From assembly GCA_025061835.1 (NCBI GenBank), contig JANXAC010000011.1, forward strand, positions 1 to 53,313: DNA of 53,313 nt. The letters are read 5' to 3'. A program made the translations under genes and the position numbers. Positions 7,591-16,448 of the stretch are shown piece by piece. This DNA is from Spirochaetota bacterium. GTDB taxonomy: Bacteria; Spirochaetota; Brevinematia; DTOW01. Position 1 is the stretch's first letter; every line of letters starts with the position of its first letter. The notes under the pieces were generated by a model. It did no database searches, was not told where the DNA came from, and worked only from the letters and a program-made list of their open reading frames with translations.

Positions 7591-7827
7591 TTAGTCAAGT
7601 ATCTCAAGAATAACTCTTCTTCCGTTCTTGACAGCAACTGCACTTACAATAGTTCTTACAGCCTTTGCAATTCTACCCTTCTTTCCTATAATCTTACCTA
7701 TATCCTCACTCCTAACTTTAAGTTCAAGGATGGTAGATTTTTCACCCTCAACAACCTTGAGAGAAATATCTTCAGGGTAATCAACTAGTGATTTTACAAT
7801 CTGTTCAACAAGATCCTTTTCCTTCAT
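7591..7827 (-). CDS. khpA: KH-domain RNA-binding protein KhpA
   Basis: A 78-residue single KH domain. The GxxG loop is in DIGKIIGKKGRIAKAVRTIV. Length and the position directly after rpsP match KhpA, a small RNA chaperone that in Gram-positive bacteria pairs with KhpB and influences cell elongation and division. It lies 24 bases after rpsP and has a GGAGAGG ribosome site. Confidence 0.92.
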   Translation of the reverse strand: MKEKDLVEQIVKSLVDYPEDISLKVVEGEKSTILELKVRSEDIGKIIGKKGRIAKAVRTIVSAVAVKNGRRVILEILD

Positions 7828-7851
7828 AAACCACCTCTCCTAAAAATTTTT

Positions 7852-8094
7852 CTACTTCAAAGAAGACGAAAACCGCTTGTATAACTTTCCAACCGTTTCG
7901 GAAGGTTGAGCACCAACTGAAATCCAGTAATTATATCTCTCCTGATTTATATAAAGTTTTTTCCCTTCCATAGGTGCATAATGTCCGAGACTCTCAACAT
8001 AAGCACCATCTCTTCTTTTCCTTGAGTCAACAACAACTATCCTATAGTAAGGTCTGTGCTTAGCACCAAACCTCATAAGCCTTATTCTAACCAT
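7852..8094 (-). CDS. rpsP: 30S ribosomal protein S16
   Basis: An 80-residue protein of standard S16 length. Diagnostic segments are MVRIRLMRFGAKHRPYYRIVV, DSRKRRDGAYVESLGHY and YWISVGAQPSETV. It is the first gene of the rpsP-khpA-queG cluster. trmD and rplS, its usual partners, are not here. Confidence 0.97.
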   Translation of the reverse strand: MVRIRLMRFGAKHRPYYRIVVVDSRKRRDGAYVESLGHYAPMEGKKLYINQERYNYWISVGAQPSETVGKLYKRFSSSLK

Positions 8095-8118
8095 ATAGAC
8101 CTCTAAACTTTAAGTGAA

Positions 8119-8148
8119 ATTATAAAAATACCTTAAAAATCTAATCAA
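8119..8148 (-). promoter_or_regulatory. Promoter for rpsP-khpA
   Basis: On the minus strand, TTGATT (8143-8148), 18 bases, TATAAT (8119-8124). The leader of about 18-20 bases contains AGAGG before the rpsP ATG. Confidence 0.65.
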
Positions 8149-8252
8149 ATTAAGTAAAAATTTCCGATCTGTTTTTCATCGTTTTACAAGTTTCATAGAA
8201 CATACTAACTCAAATTTCTAACGTCAAAAACATTCGGACAACTTAACAAAAG

Positions 8253-8885
8253 CTAGAACCTATAGTGAGTGGATACAAAAAATACAGGAACTCCTACCAT
8301 GTTGCCTAAAGGTAAATATATGTTCCCTATACTATTTACTCTAAGTTCGGCAGAGATACCAAAATTGTCTGTTACAAAGAAGTCTAAACCAACTCCGAGG
8401 TTAAACTTGACTGGTCTTCTTTGAGAGTAGAAATCAAAAGACACTTCAAGAGGAACATAAACACTACCCCAACCAAACTTCCATACACCAACAGTTCCGA
8501 CTAGTGGATAGAAAGTCATATCAAAATATCCTAAAAAAGCTAGATAGTTTAGTAAAGAATATACATTTATAGATGGGATATAAGTATCACTACTTTCATA
8601 AACCTCTCCAACTATATAAGTTTCAAACAGAAGCGAACCAAAAAGTGTAGATAGAGGATATACCCTACCTCCAATATTAAATCTATCAATAACCCCATAC
8701 CTTACACCTAAACCAACATTAGGCAATGGTAGTGGAATGGAAGTGTAGTAGAAGAAAGCTCCTCCTACTGTCAGTTCAATCTCAAACTTACCACTCTCAA
8801 CAACCTTTCTACCCACCGATGGTGCACAACTTGAAAGAAAAGATATAATGGTAACCAATATCAATATCCTTCTCACAAAGTTCAT
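8253..8885 (-). CDS. Envelope lipoprotein, probably a small outer-membrane beta-barrel
   Basis: About 210 residues. The N-terminus is a lipoprotein-type signal peptide (RRILILVTIISFLSSC, lipobox FLSSC). The mature part is rich in alternating aromatic and small residues with Gly turns (VGLGVRYGVIDRFNIGG, FNLGVGLDFF) and ends in THYRF. A terminal aromatic residue is typical of outer-membrane strands. The ATG at 8883-8885 overlaps a -10 box; a GTG at 8874-8876 would give a neat leaderless start with MRRILIL. Function is unknown. Confidence 0.7.
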   Translation of the reverse strand: MNFVRRILILVTIISFLSSCAPSVGRKVVESGKFEIELTVGGAFFYYTSIPLPLPNVGLGVRYGVIDRFNIGGRVYPLSTLFGSLLFETYIVGEVYESSDTYIPSINVYSLLNYLAFLGYFDMTFYPLVGTVGVWKFGWGSVYVPLEVSFDFYSQRRPVKFNLGVGLDFFVTDNFGISAELRVNSIGNIYLPLGNMVGVPVFFVSTHYRF

Positions 8886-8912
8886 TATAAATAAGACATC
8901 AAAAACACTCAA
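8884..8912 (-). promoter_or_regulatory. Promoter for the envelope lipoprotein
   Basis: On the minus strand, TTGAGT (8907-8912), 17 bases, TATAAT (8884-8889). The -10 ends seven bases before a GTG codon in the lipoprotein frame. Confidence 0.5.
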
Positions 8913-8930
8913 GAAAACAAAACATCACTT

Positions 8931-8942
8931 GTTGAATTCAAC
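8931..8942. repeat. Palindrome GTTGAATTCAAC
   Basis: A perfect 12-base palindrome about 50 bases upstream of the lipoprotein start. The same 12 bases occur at 47038-47049 over the malFG -35 box. A close relative (TTTGAATTCAAA) covers the -35 of the HDOD operon at 52318-52329. Confidence 0.5.
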
Positions 8943-9141
8943 TAGTTGAATATTCAAAACTCTGGACTCTTTGCTTGATTACTTTTAGTTCTAGGATAGT
9001 ATTAGTTTTACTTCTTTGTAAGCCTTTTGGATGCTCAATAAAAAAACATTTACTCAACCACAATATAAACTTCACCTAATTGTGGATTATATGCTGCTGG
9101 TAGGATGACAAAATCAATAAAAGAACAAGATAATACCAAAT

Positions 9142-9171
9142 TTGACATAGCAAAAAGTTTTTGTTTATATT
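9142..9171 (+). promoter_or_regulatory. Promoter for ferritin
   Basis: A consensus TTGACA at 9142-9147, 18 bases, TATATT at 9166-9171. An AGGAGG ribosome site follows before the ATG at 9194. Confidence 0.6.
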
Positions 9172-9193
9172 GTAGCATTTACAGGAGGATTGT

Positions 9194-9694
9194 ATGCTAA
9201 AGAGAGAGATGGAAGATGCGCTAAATAGGCAGATAAACGAGGAATTATACTCATCGTACTTGTATCTCTCAATGAGTGCTTATTTTGAACAACAGGGACT
9301 CTCTGGCTTTTCAAAATGGATGATGATACAAGCAAAAGAAGAACTCAAGCATGCTATGAAGATTTACAATTATATAATATCACAAAATGGTGTAGTAAAA
9401 CTCTTTGGACTGAAAGAACCCCCACACACTTGGGACTCTATACTACACGCAGCAGAGTCTGCCTACGAGCATGAGAAATACATAACAAACAAGATACACG
9501 AACTTGTGAACTTAGCACAGAAGATTGACGACAAGGCAACAGAAAATTTTCTACAGTGGTTTGTAGAAGAACAGGTTGAGGAAGAGAAAAATTCCTACGA
9601 CTTACTTAGAAAAGTTAGGATGGTTGAAAAACACGTTGGAGCACTACTTCAACTTGACAGAATACTATCGGAAAGAGAAGATGAAGAGGACTAA
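9194..9694 (+). CDS. ftnA: Non-haem ferritin
   Basis: A 166-residue four-helix iron-storage protein. Ferroxidase ligands are visible: E in INEELYSSYLYLS, then EELKHAMKIYNYI, E in AYEHEKYITNKI and EEQVEEEKN. Length and the LFGLKEPPHTWDS loop match bacterial ferritin rather than bacterioferritin; there is no haem-binding Met pattern. The protein oxidises and stores Fe(II). feoB, for ferrous iron import, lies 2.2 kb away, so iron uptake and storage are neighbours, though not one operon. The start has AGGAGG at ideal spacing. Confidence 0.93.
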   Translation: MLKREMEDALNRQINEELYSSYLYLSMSAYFEQQGLSGFSKWMMIQAKEELKHAMKIYNYIISQNGVVKLFGLKEPPHTWDSILHAAESAYEHEKYITNKIHELVNLAQKIDDKATENFLQWFVEEQVEEEKNSYDLLRKVRMVEKHVGALLQLDRILSEREDEED

Positions 9695-10344
9695 AACTTA
9701 ACTACCACAACAAACTCTCCCTTATCCTCAAATTCTAGATTACAAGGATTACCATATATTACTTCTTCATTTAATTTAGTAATCTCACGAAATAATACTA
9801 TCTCAGAGTGTGGGTATTTACTACAAACAACATTTACAAACGTTTTTACTCTTTCGGGGGGTATGAAGAATATTACTGGAAATCCATACTTACTCAAATC
9901 TTGAACTACTTTCTCAACTTTCTTTTGACTTTTAGGGATAAAACCATAGAATATAAACTTACTCATTGGAATAGGAGATACGGAAATCGCAGAGGTTAAA
10001 GCAGAAGGACCTGGTATAGGGATACACTTGACACCTCTTTTAGTTAATTCTCTAACCAAGATACTGCCGGGATCGGATAAACCTGGTGTTCCAGCATCTG
10101 AAACTATAGCAACTTCTTTACCGTCTTCAATAAGTTTCAAAATTCCATTAACACTGTTGGCTTCATTCGCAGAGGTAATCTTTATAAGTCTTTTCCCCCT
10201 TATACCATAGTGATTGAGTAGTTTGAGGTGGTGCTTTGGGTTTTCACAAACAATAACATCAACCTTTTTTAGTATATCCAGTGCTCTTATGGTTATATCC
10301 TCTAGGTTTCCAATAGGAGTTGAGACAATGTATATTTTTTTCAT
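9691..10344 (-). CDS. rsmI: 16S rRNA 2'-O-methyltransferase RsmI, short form
   Basis: A 217-residue SAM-dependent tetrapyrrole-methylase-fold enzyme that methylates the ribose of C1402 in 16S rRNA. Seen: YIVSTPIGNLEDITIRAL, IVSDAGTPGLSDPG, and PIPGPSALTSAISVSP. The usual AEDTRHT motif reads CENPKHH here and the usual FYESTHR reads FFIPPERV. It is also about 60-70 residues shorter at the C-terminus than the E. coli enzyme. It overlaps the end of rpoN by four bases (coupled translation) and meets the ferritin gene tail to tail with a four-base overlap. Confidence 0.85.
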   Translation of the reverse strand: MKKIYIVSTPIGNLEDITIRALDILKKVDVIVCENPKHHLKLLNHYGIRGKRLIKITSANEANSVNGILKLIEDGKEVAIVSDAGTPGLSDPGSILVRELTKRGVKCIPIPGPSALTSAISVSPIPMSKFIFYGFIPKSQKKVEKVVQDLSKYGFPVIFFIPPERVKTFVNVVCSKYPHSEIVLFREITKLNEEVIYGNPCNLEFEDKGEFVVVVKF

Positions 10345-11741
10345 CGTTTCTTTCTTAAGTGTGCCGGTGGAATTCCCATACTTTCTCTGTATTTTGTCAC
10401 GGTTCTTCTAGCTATCTTTATTCCTTTATTCTTCAAGATATTAGCAATCTTATCATCAGATAAAGGTTTGTCTCCTTCGTTTTTCACGAGTGTATCTATG
10501 AGTTTCTTTATCCTATCAACAGAAACTTCCTCACCAATTACACTTTTACCAGACCTTGAGAAGAAATACTTTATTGGAACAAGACCAACTGGTGTCAGAA
10601 TATACTTGTCCTTTATAGCTCTACTAACCGTTGATATCGTGACGCCTAACTCTCCAGCAATATCCTCTATAAGAAGAGGGTTAAGGAAATTTTGTTTGTC
10701 TAACAGAAAATCTCTCTGGTGCTCAATAATTTTTTCTATTATGCTTCTAAGAATATTTTTTCTGTACTCAATAGCAAGTATAATGCTTTTTGCTTTTACT
10801 ATCTTATCCTTAAGTTCCTTTGAACCAGATTTTTTCACAGCCTCAATGTATTCCTTCTTTATCCTCAATCTAGGTATATAATTATCATTGAATTCAACTT
10901 CTAGACTATCATCCGTTTTTCTAATCACGGCTTCAGGGACTATGAAGGAAGGTGATTTTGAAAAATTAACACCTGGCTTAGGGGAGAGTGATTTTACAAT
11001 CAACCTCAATTCTTCCACTTCTTCCTTTGACAAACCGTATTTTGAAGATAGAAATCTACTATCTTTGGCTAAAAGCTCTAGATCGTTTTCTATAATTCTC
11101 TTATAAGTATCAATATTCCGTAAATTCGGGTAGAAATTTTCCAGCTGGGATATTAGGTTCTCTTCAAGAGTTCTACTTCCACATCCAACGGGATCGTAAG
11201 TCTTAATCCTCTCTCTAACTTTTTCTATCTCCTCTTCAGTGAATTCATAACCTTCCACCTTCTTCAGAGTGCTTATATCGCCTTTGAAATAACCATCATC
11301 ATCAATTTCATATATAATATAGGATGCGAGAGTAAATAGCCTTTCATCAGCTATGTCAAGCCTTGCCTGAAAAAGAAGATGTTCTTGTAGCGTCTCATCC
11401 GTTGAAAAATTATTCTCAAATACCTGGGTTTTCTCATATGACCTCCTACTGGTTGACTCAAATTCCTTCAACCTTGATATCTCATAGGTATCACTAATCT
11501 CACCTAGATTGGTATCTGTTTCATCAATACTATCCTCTCCAGACTCAATACTTTTAGTTGTAATTAAAGTTGTGTCTTCTTCCATTTCAAGCAATGGGTT
11601 ATCTTCAAGTTCCTGTTTGATCTCTGTCTCAAACTCAGCAAGCGGAAGTCCTAGGAGCTGTATGGTCTGCGATAGTAAGTTCATTGGTATCTGCTTAAGA
11701 GATAATCTGTATGTCTGTTCCAAGTTATTACTCTTTCTCAT
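10341..11741 (-). CDS. rpoN: RNA polymerase sigma-54 factor RpoN
   Basis: A 466-residue protein from the ATG at 11741. Region I is the Gln/Leu-rich LSQTIQLLGLPLAEFETEI with an acidic DNPLLEMEED following. The C-terminus carries the RpoN box ARRTVTKYRESMG, which reads the -24 element. Sigma-54 requires enhancer-binding activators; none is in this window. Starting at MRKSNN puts the ATG seven bases after a TATAAT box, so a leaderless mRNA is expected. The upstream MLFIII residues would lie within the promoter and are probably not translated. rsmI follows with a four-base overlap. Confidence 0.95.
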   Translation of the reverse strand: MRKSNNLEQTYRLSLKQIPMNLLSQTIQLLGLPLAEFETEIKQELEDNPLLEMEEDTTLITTKSIESGEDSIDETDTNLGEISDTYEISRLKEFESTSRRSYEKTQVFENNFSTDETLQEHLLFQARLDIADERLFTLASYIIYEIDDDGYFKGDISTLKKVEGYEFTEEEIEKVRERIKTYDPVGCGSRTLEENLISQLENFYPNLRNIDTYKRIIENDLELLAKDSRFLSSKYGLSKEEVEELRLIVKSLSPKPGVNFSKSPSFIVPEAVIRKTDDSLEVEFNDNYIPRLRIKKEYIEAVKKSGSKELKDKIVKAKSIILAIEYRKNILRSIIEKIIEHQRDFLLDKQNFLNPLLIEDIAGELGVTISTVSRAIKDKYILTPVGLVPIKYFFSRSGKSVIGEEVSVDRIKKLIDTLVKNEGDKPLSDDKIANILKNKGIKIARRTVTKYRESMGIPPAHLRKKR

Positions 11742-11748
11742 CTTAATA

Positions 11749-11754
11749 ATTATA
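11749..11754 (-). promoter_or_regulatory. -10 box of rpoN
   Basis: TATAAT on the minus strand, separated by seven bases from the rpoN ATG. No good -35 box is visible at 16-18 bases, so strength is uncertain. Confidence 0.5.
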
Positions 11755-11848
11755 AACAACAAACATAATTAAATTACTAAAAAATATCCAGTATTGTCAC
11801 TTGAGAAAAGGCTAATAAAGTTGGAATAATCTAATTTTATTAAACTAT

Positions 11849-11876
11849 TTGAAATCGGTATTGGATCTTGTATAAA
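11849..11876 (+). promoter_or_regulatory. Promoter for feoB
   Basis: TTGAAA at 11849-11854, 16 bases, TATAAA at 11871-11876. The leader then carries TTGGAGG before the ATG at 11901. Confidence 0.5.
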
Positions 11877-11900
11877 ATTGTCATTACCTTGGAGGTTTTG

Positions 11901-13955
11901 ATGTCCGAAGTTGCTGGAAGGAAAGTCTATAAGGTTGGGGTGGTAGGGGCTCCGAATGTTGGTAAGACTTCATTATTTAATAACCTTGCTGGTGCTAACG
12001 AGAAGGTTGGAAATTGGTCTGGGACTACAGTTGAAAGAAAGGAGAAACGGATAAAATATGACAACAAAGAAATTGTATTTGTTGACCTACCCGGAACCTA
12101 CTCTCTTTCAGCATCATCCATAGATGAAAAGATTGCAAGAGATTTTATACTAGAAGAAAAGCCAGATATTATGATTGTAGTAGTTAATGCTACAAATCTC
12201 TACAACAGTCTATTTCTACTTACTGAACTTCTTGAACTTGGGTTTAATGTTATAGTTGCACTAAACATGATTGATGTTGCCAAGAAAAATGGTATCAAGA
12301 TAGATGTTGATGCGATGAGTAGAACCTTCGGAGTTAAGTTTATACCTACACTTGGTAGAACAAGAAAAGGTGTTGAAAGTCTTAAGAAGGCAGTCATTGA
12401 TAAAATATCCAAACTAGAATCTGATGGTAAAGCCGAGAGTAGTCTATCCATTGAATACCCAAGTGTCATTGAGAAAGGTATATCTAAACTGATTTCTATA
12501 CTTAATCAAGAGGGCATAATATCCTCTCGTAGTTTGCGAGGAACAGCAGTAAAAATACTTGAGGAAAATGACTTTATCTTAAAATCAAAAGTTCTAAATA
12601 ATGGGATTCAAGACAAAGTTTTTGAGGTTATAAGAGACACTGAAAAGGATCTAAGGACAATCTCAAACGACGACATTGATGCAGCGATAGTTCGTTCAAA
12701 ATATAATTTCATTGATAAAATCCTAAAAGAACACACTCAGAAGCTTCCAAACAGGAGAGAGACAATCCAGAGAAAAGTAGATGAAATACTTACTAGCAAG
12801 GTATGGGGGCTTATTGTTTTCCTTTCTACTATGTTTGGTATATTCCAACTCGTCTTTGTGATAGGAGATCCTCTGGCAGGATTGATAGAGGAAGGCTTCT
12901 CGCAACTTTCAGAATGGGTTAAATCCGTTGGGGAAGTGTATTCTTGGAATAGTATATTCGTATCCTTCATAACGGATGGTCTTATATCAGGTGTAGGAAG
13001 TGTTTTAGTATTCCTACCTTACATTGTAGTTTTATTTGCGTTCATAGGTATTCTTGAAAATAGTGGTTTTCTAGCACGAAGTGCGATAATGATGGATAGG
13101 ATGATGACAACTTTTGGGCTACACGGTAAGTCATTCCTACCTATGCTTATAGGTTTCGGCTGTAATATACCGGGAATTATGGCTACCAGAGTTCTATCCT
13201 CATTCAAAGACAGACTAATAACTGTTCTGGTTCTACCGCTTATAAGTTGCTCTGCGAGACTTACAGTTTTCGTTGTTTTCACTTCAGCATTGTTTAAGGA
13301 ATATCAAGGAATTGTTCTTTTTGCTATGTATCTTCTAGGTATCGTCCTAGCGGGAATCTTTGGAATAATTTTCAGAAGAAACATTGCTAAAGGTGAATAT
13401 TCTCTTTTCGTCATGGAATTACCAGACTTTAGATTACCTTCGCTCAAGGTGCTCTTTTCAGAGGTATGGTATAGGAGTTTTCTCTTTGTCAAGAAAGCAG
13501 GAACAGTAATAGCCTTGGTAGTTATTGTAGTTTGGCTTTTAGGTTCTCTACCTCCTGGAGTTGAATACGCTTCTGAAGAGAGTATTCTTGGAGTGATTGG
13601 TAAAACACTTCAACCTATCTTTTATCCAACAGGTTTCGGTAGTGAATGGCAAGTAGTAGTTTCTGTATTTACTGCTATATTAGCAAGAGAAGTTGTGGTT
13701 GGAACTTTGGGAACTGTCTATGGTGTATCAGAAGAAGGTATTACAGAAGTTTTACCAAGTATATTTACTCCTTTATCAGCCATATCGTTTCTGGTTTTTA
13801 TGCAGGTTGCGATGTTGTGTATTGCTACCGTCGTTGTAATAGCAAACGAAGTTGGTAAGAAATGGTCTGTATTCAGTTTCTTTTACACTATCTCACTAGC
13901 ATGGGTTTTGAGTGTAATTGTATATAACTTTGGAAGGTTGCTAGGAATCCAGTAA
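11901..13955 (+). CDS. feoB: Ferrous iron transporter FeoB
   Basis: A 684-residue inner-membrane Fe(II) transporter with an N-terminal GTPase. GTPase motifs: G1 GAPNVGKTS, G2 region GNWSGTTVE, G3 DLPGTYSLS, G4 NMID. The membrane part begins near residue 295 and shows two Gate-type repeats, with SCSARLTVFVVFTSAL and a GFGCNIPGIMATR segment. The start at 11901 has TTGGAGG; the upstream frame overlaps the -10 box. There is no feoA or feoC beside it. Ferritin is 2 kb away on the same strand. Confidence 0.95.
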   Translation: MSEVAGRKVYKVGVVGAPNVGKTSLFNNLAGANEKVGNWSGTTVERKEKRIKYDNKEIVFVDLPGTYSLSASSIDEKIARDFILEEKPDIMIVVVNATNLYNSLFLLTELLELGFNVIVALNMIDVAKKNGIKIDVDAMSRTFGVKFIPTLGRTRKGVESLKKAVIDKISKLESDGKAESSLSIEYPSVIEKGISKLISILNQEGIISSRSLRGTAVKILEENDFILKSKVLNNGIQDKVFEVIRDTEKDLRTISNDDIDAAIVRSKYNFIDKILKEHTQKLPNRRETIQRKVDEILTSKVWGLIVFLSTMFGIFQLVFVIGDPLAGLIEEGFSQLSEWVKSVGEVYSWNSIFVSFITDGLISGVGSVLVFLPYIVVLFAFIGILENSGFLARSAIMMDRMMTTFGLHGKSFLPMLIGFGCNIPGIMATRVLSSFKDRLITVLVLPLISCSARLTVFVVFTSALFKEYQGIVLFAMYLLGIVLAGIFGIIFRRNIAKGEYSLFVMELPDFRLPSLKVLFSEVWYRSFLFVKKAGTVIALVVIVVWLLGSLPPGVEYASEESILGVIGKTLQPIFYPTGFGSEWQVVVSVFTAILAREVVVGTLGTVYGVSEEGITEVLPSIFTPLSAISFLVFMQVAMLCIATVVVIANEVGKKWSVFSFFYTISLAWVLSVIVYNFGRLLGIQ

Positions 13956-14039
13956 TAAAAGTATTCTACATTTTCAAAGGATTGTTAGAATAATAACAAA
14001 AACTTGAGATACTAAATTTTAAGTAAAAAGATCTAGTAG

Positions 14040-15308
14040 TTATTCAGATAACACTCTCCAACCTATGTCTTTCCTGTAGAACATTCCATCAAAGTGTATC
14101 TTTTCTACCCTAGCATATGCTATATTAAGTGCTTGCTTTAGGTTATCACTTATTCCAACCACATTCAAGACTCTTCCCCCATTCGTTATCAAGTTTCCAT
14201 TAGCCAAGGTTGTTCCTGCATGGAATACTACTACATCATCGTTTTCAGATAGGTCTCCACTTATTTTCATACCTTTTTCATAGTCTCCAGGGTATCCATT
14301 TGAAGCGAGGACAACACACCCAGCAAACTTTTCATACATCTCAAACTTTACCTTCTTTAGAAGCCCCTCAGCAGTAGCAGAAGCAACATCATAAAAGTCA
14401 GTTTTCATAATAGGTAAGATGACCTGTGCTTCAGGGTCTCCAAACCTACAATTAAATTCCAAAACATAAGGCTCATCATTCTTATCAATCATAAGACCAC
14501 AGTATAATACTCCTTTGTAGGTTATGCCTTCTTTAGCGAGTCCTTCTATTGTAGGATATACTATCTTTTTCATTATCTTATCAACTAATTCTTTTGATAC
14601 GAATGGAACAGGAGCATAAGCACCCATGCCACCCGTATTTGGACCTCTGTCCCCATCAAATGCCCTTTTATGGTCTTGCGCAGTTGATAAGAACTTCACA
14701 TCTTCACCATCTGTTATTACAAAAGCGCTTAATTCATACCCTTCAAGTTTCTTCTCTATTACAACTTTCTTGCTAGTTGATGAAAATTTATCCTTAAGGA
14801 ATATTTCTTCAAGGAATGAAATTCCTTCTTCAAGGCTTGACGGAACTACAACACCTTTCCCTCCAGCAAGCCCGTCAAACTTTATTACCCAATCAGGATG
14901 CTTCTCAAAAAAAACCTTCGCACTCTCAAAATCCTCAAACACTTCAAAATCCGCAGTTGGGACTCTATTCTTCTTCATAAGAAGTTTTGCAAAAACTTTA
15001 CTACCTTCCAATCTACTCGCACCTGAATTTGGACCAAACGCTTTTATTCCTTTACTTGTGAGTATATCAACGATACCGTCAACCAACGGTGCTTCAGGAC
15101 CTATCACAACAAGGTCTACTTTTCTCTCTTTTATGAAACTAACCAGTTCGTTGAAAGGATACTTCAGAGATATTGAAACATTCTCTGATATACTTTGCGT
15201 TCCACCATTACCAGGAACACAGAATAGTTTAGTTGTATTTAAAGATTTACTTAACTTCCAAGCAAGAGCATGTTCTCTACCACCACTTCCTATAACACAA
15301 ACATTCAT
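14040..15308 (-). CDS. purD: Phosphoribosylamine-glycine ligase PurD
   Basis: A 422-residue ATP-grasp enzyme of standard length. It joins glycine to phosphoribosylamine in the second step of purine synthesis. Seen: MNVCVIGSGGREHALAWKL, VIGPEAPLVDGIVD, FDGLAGGKGVVV, and GPNTGGMGAYAPVP. The metal-binding LEFNCRFGDPEAQ is intact. It lies 40 bases after pepT on the same strand with a GAGGGGG ribosome site, so the two are probably one operon. purC is 34 kb away. Confidence 0.96.
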   Translation of the reverse strand: MNVCVIGSGGREHALAWKLSKSLNTTKLFCVPGNGGTQSISENVSISLKYPFNELVSFIKERKVDLVVIGPEAPLVDGIVDILTSKGIKAFGPNSGASRLEGSKVFAKLLMKKNRVPTADFEVFEDFESAKVFFEKHPDWVIKFDGLAGGKGVVVPSSLEEGISFLEEIFLKDKFSSTSKKVVIEKKLEGYELSAFVITDGEDVKFLSTAQDHKRAFDGDRGPNTGGMGAYAPVPFVSKELVDKIMKKIVYPTIEGLAKEGITYKGVLYCGLMIDKNDEPYVLEFNCRFGDPEAQVILPIMKTDFYDVASATAEGLLKKVKFEMYEKFAGCVVLASNGYPGDYEKGMKISGDLSENDDVVVFHAGTTLANGNLITNGGRVLNVVGISDNLKQALNIAYARVEKIHFDGMFYRKDIGWRVLSE

Positions 15309-15347
15309 ACTTAAACCCCCTCTTGATAGTATCCAAATTGAAAACAG

Positions 15348-16448
15348 TTATGAAAGTGCTATAGTTATAACAAGTTTTGATATGTCTATTAGATCCTTTA
15401 TGTATATAAATTCTTCTGTTGAGTGTGGGTTTCGCATTCCGCAGGATATATTGAGTGTCTGGAATCCTCTAGAGTTCAAGATATTAGCATCACTACCACC
15501 TCTAGTTACGGTAAGATTGGGCTTGACACCAATCTTGTAGCAAGCATCAACGAACCTTTTAACAACTTCGGACTGGGGGTCTATATCAAATCCATCGTAA
15601 AGCTTCTCGTATGAAAACTTAACATCGCCAGAAAATTTATTCTTTGTTTCTATGCAGAGTTTCTGTATTTTATCCAGTTCTTCCCTAATCCTCTCTTCTT
15701 TGAAACTCCTGACCTCACCTTCAAAGACGACATTATCAGGAACTATGTTTGTAGCCTTACCACCTTTAATCTCACCTATGTTAAAAACAGTATCCTTATC
15801 TAGAAGTCCAGTATCAAGCCTGTCAATAATGTAGGATGCCATCTTTATAGCGTTTATACCTTTATCTGGGTCAATACCTGCGTGAGATGATTTGCCTATA
15901 CATTCAACCTTGAACCTGTAGTGTGTTGAACCCTTTATTATAGCATTACCTACGTCATCGTGAGAGTCTATACAATACCCGTATTCTGCTTTAACATTTG
16001 ACAGGTCAAGATGCTTTACTCCAACAAGCCCTATCTCTTCCGCAGAAGTTATGATGAGGTAGATATCTCCATACCTAGCAGTAGGTTCTTCTCTCAAATG
16101 GTATGCGAGTTCTAGAATTGCCGATATACCTGCTTTGTCATCAGAAGCAAGTATGGTAGTTCCATCAGACTTTATAACTCCTCCCTCCTCATCAACAATA
16201 GGATTTATGTTCTTTGAAGGTTCAACGGTATCAGCATGCGAGCAGAAGAAGATAGGTTTCTTGGTTTTATCGTTTCCTTCTATAAACCCTATCATATTCT
16301 TAACCTTACCATCTACCTGTATCTCAGATATCACTCCAAGTTCCCTAAACTTTCTTGAAAGGTATTCAAATACGAAATCTTCCATCAATGGAGGACTGTA
16401 TATCTTAACGAGTTCAATGAAGTTTGAAATCACTCTTCTAGCATCCAT
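15348..16448 (-). CDS. M20 peptidase, PepT-like
   Basis: A 366-residue zinc peptidase of the M20 family, closest in feel to tripeptidase PepT. Zinc and catalytic signatures are all present: FFCSHADTVEP (His and Asp), ASDDKAGISAI (bridging Asp), TSAEEIGLVG (catalytic Glu), CIDSHDDV and a C-terminal MRNPHSTEEFI His. The dimerisation domain sits between (about 175-290; KSSHAGIDPDKGINAI). It removes amino acids from small cytosolic peptides. PepT is about 410 residues, so this is a little shorter and exact specificity is not certain. It has its own promoter and leads the operon with purD. Confidence 0.85.
   Translation of the reverse strand: MDARRVISNFIELVKIYSPPLMEDFVFEYLSRKFRELGVISEIQVDGKVKNMIGFIEGNDKTKKPIFFCSHADTVEPSKNINPIVDEEGGVIKSDGTTILASDDKAGISAILELAYHLREEPTARYGDIYLIITSAEEIGLVGVKHLDLSNVKAEYGYCIDSHDDVGNAIIKGSTHYRFKVECIGKSSHAGIDPDKGINAIKMASYIIDRLDTGLLDKDTVFNIGEIKGGKATNIVPDNVVFEGEVRSFKEERIREELDKIQKLCIETKNKFSGDVKFSYEKLYDGFDIDPQSEVVKRFVDACYKIGVKPNLTVTRGGSDANILNSRGFQTLNISCGMRNPHSTEEFIYIKDLIDISKLVITIALS

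Larger units (their letters stand above)
8886..9193. other. Divergent intergenic region
   Basis: 308 bases between the minus-strand lipoprotein and plus-strand ferritin genes. It holds the two outward promoters and a 12-base perfect palindrome at 8931-8942. No reading frame or RNA fold is apparent in the rest. Confidence 0.6.

Noticed and set aside
13971-13994. TATTCTA/TAGAATA inverted repeat after feoB as a terminator
   Set aside because: The stem is AT-only with a long loop and no T-run follows.
14626-15540. A 304-codon open frame on the plus strand opposite purD and the M20 peptidase
   Set aside because: Its product is Ser/Pro/Phe-rich with no domain, and both genes on the other strand are certain. 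It is a compositional shadow.
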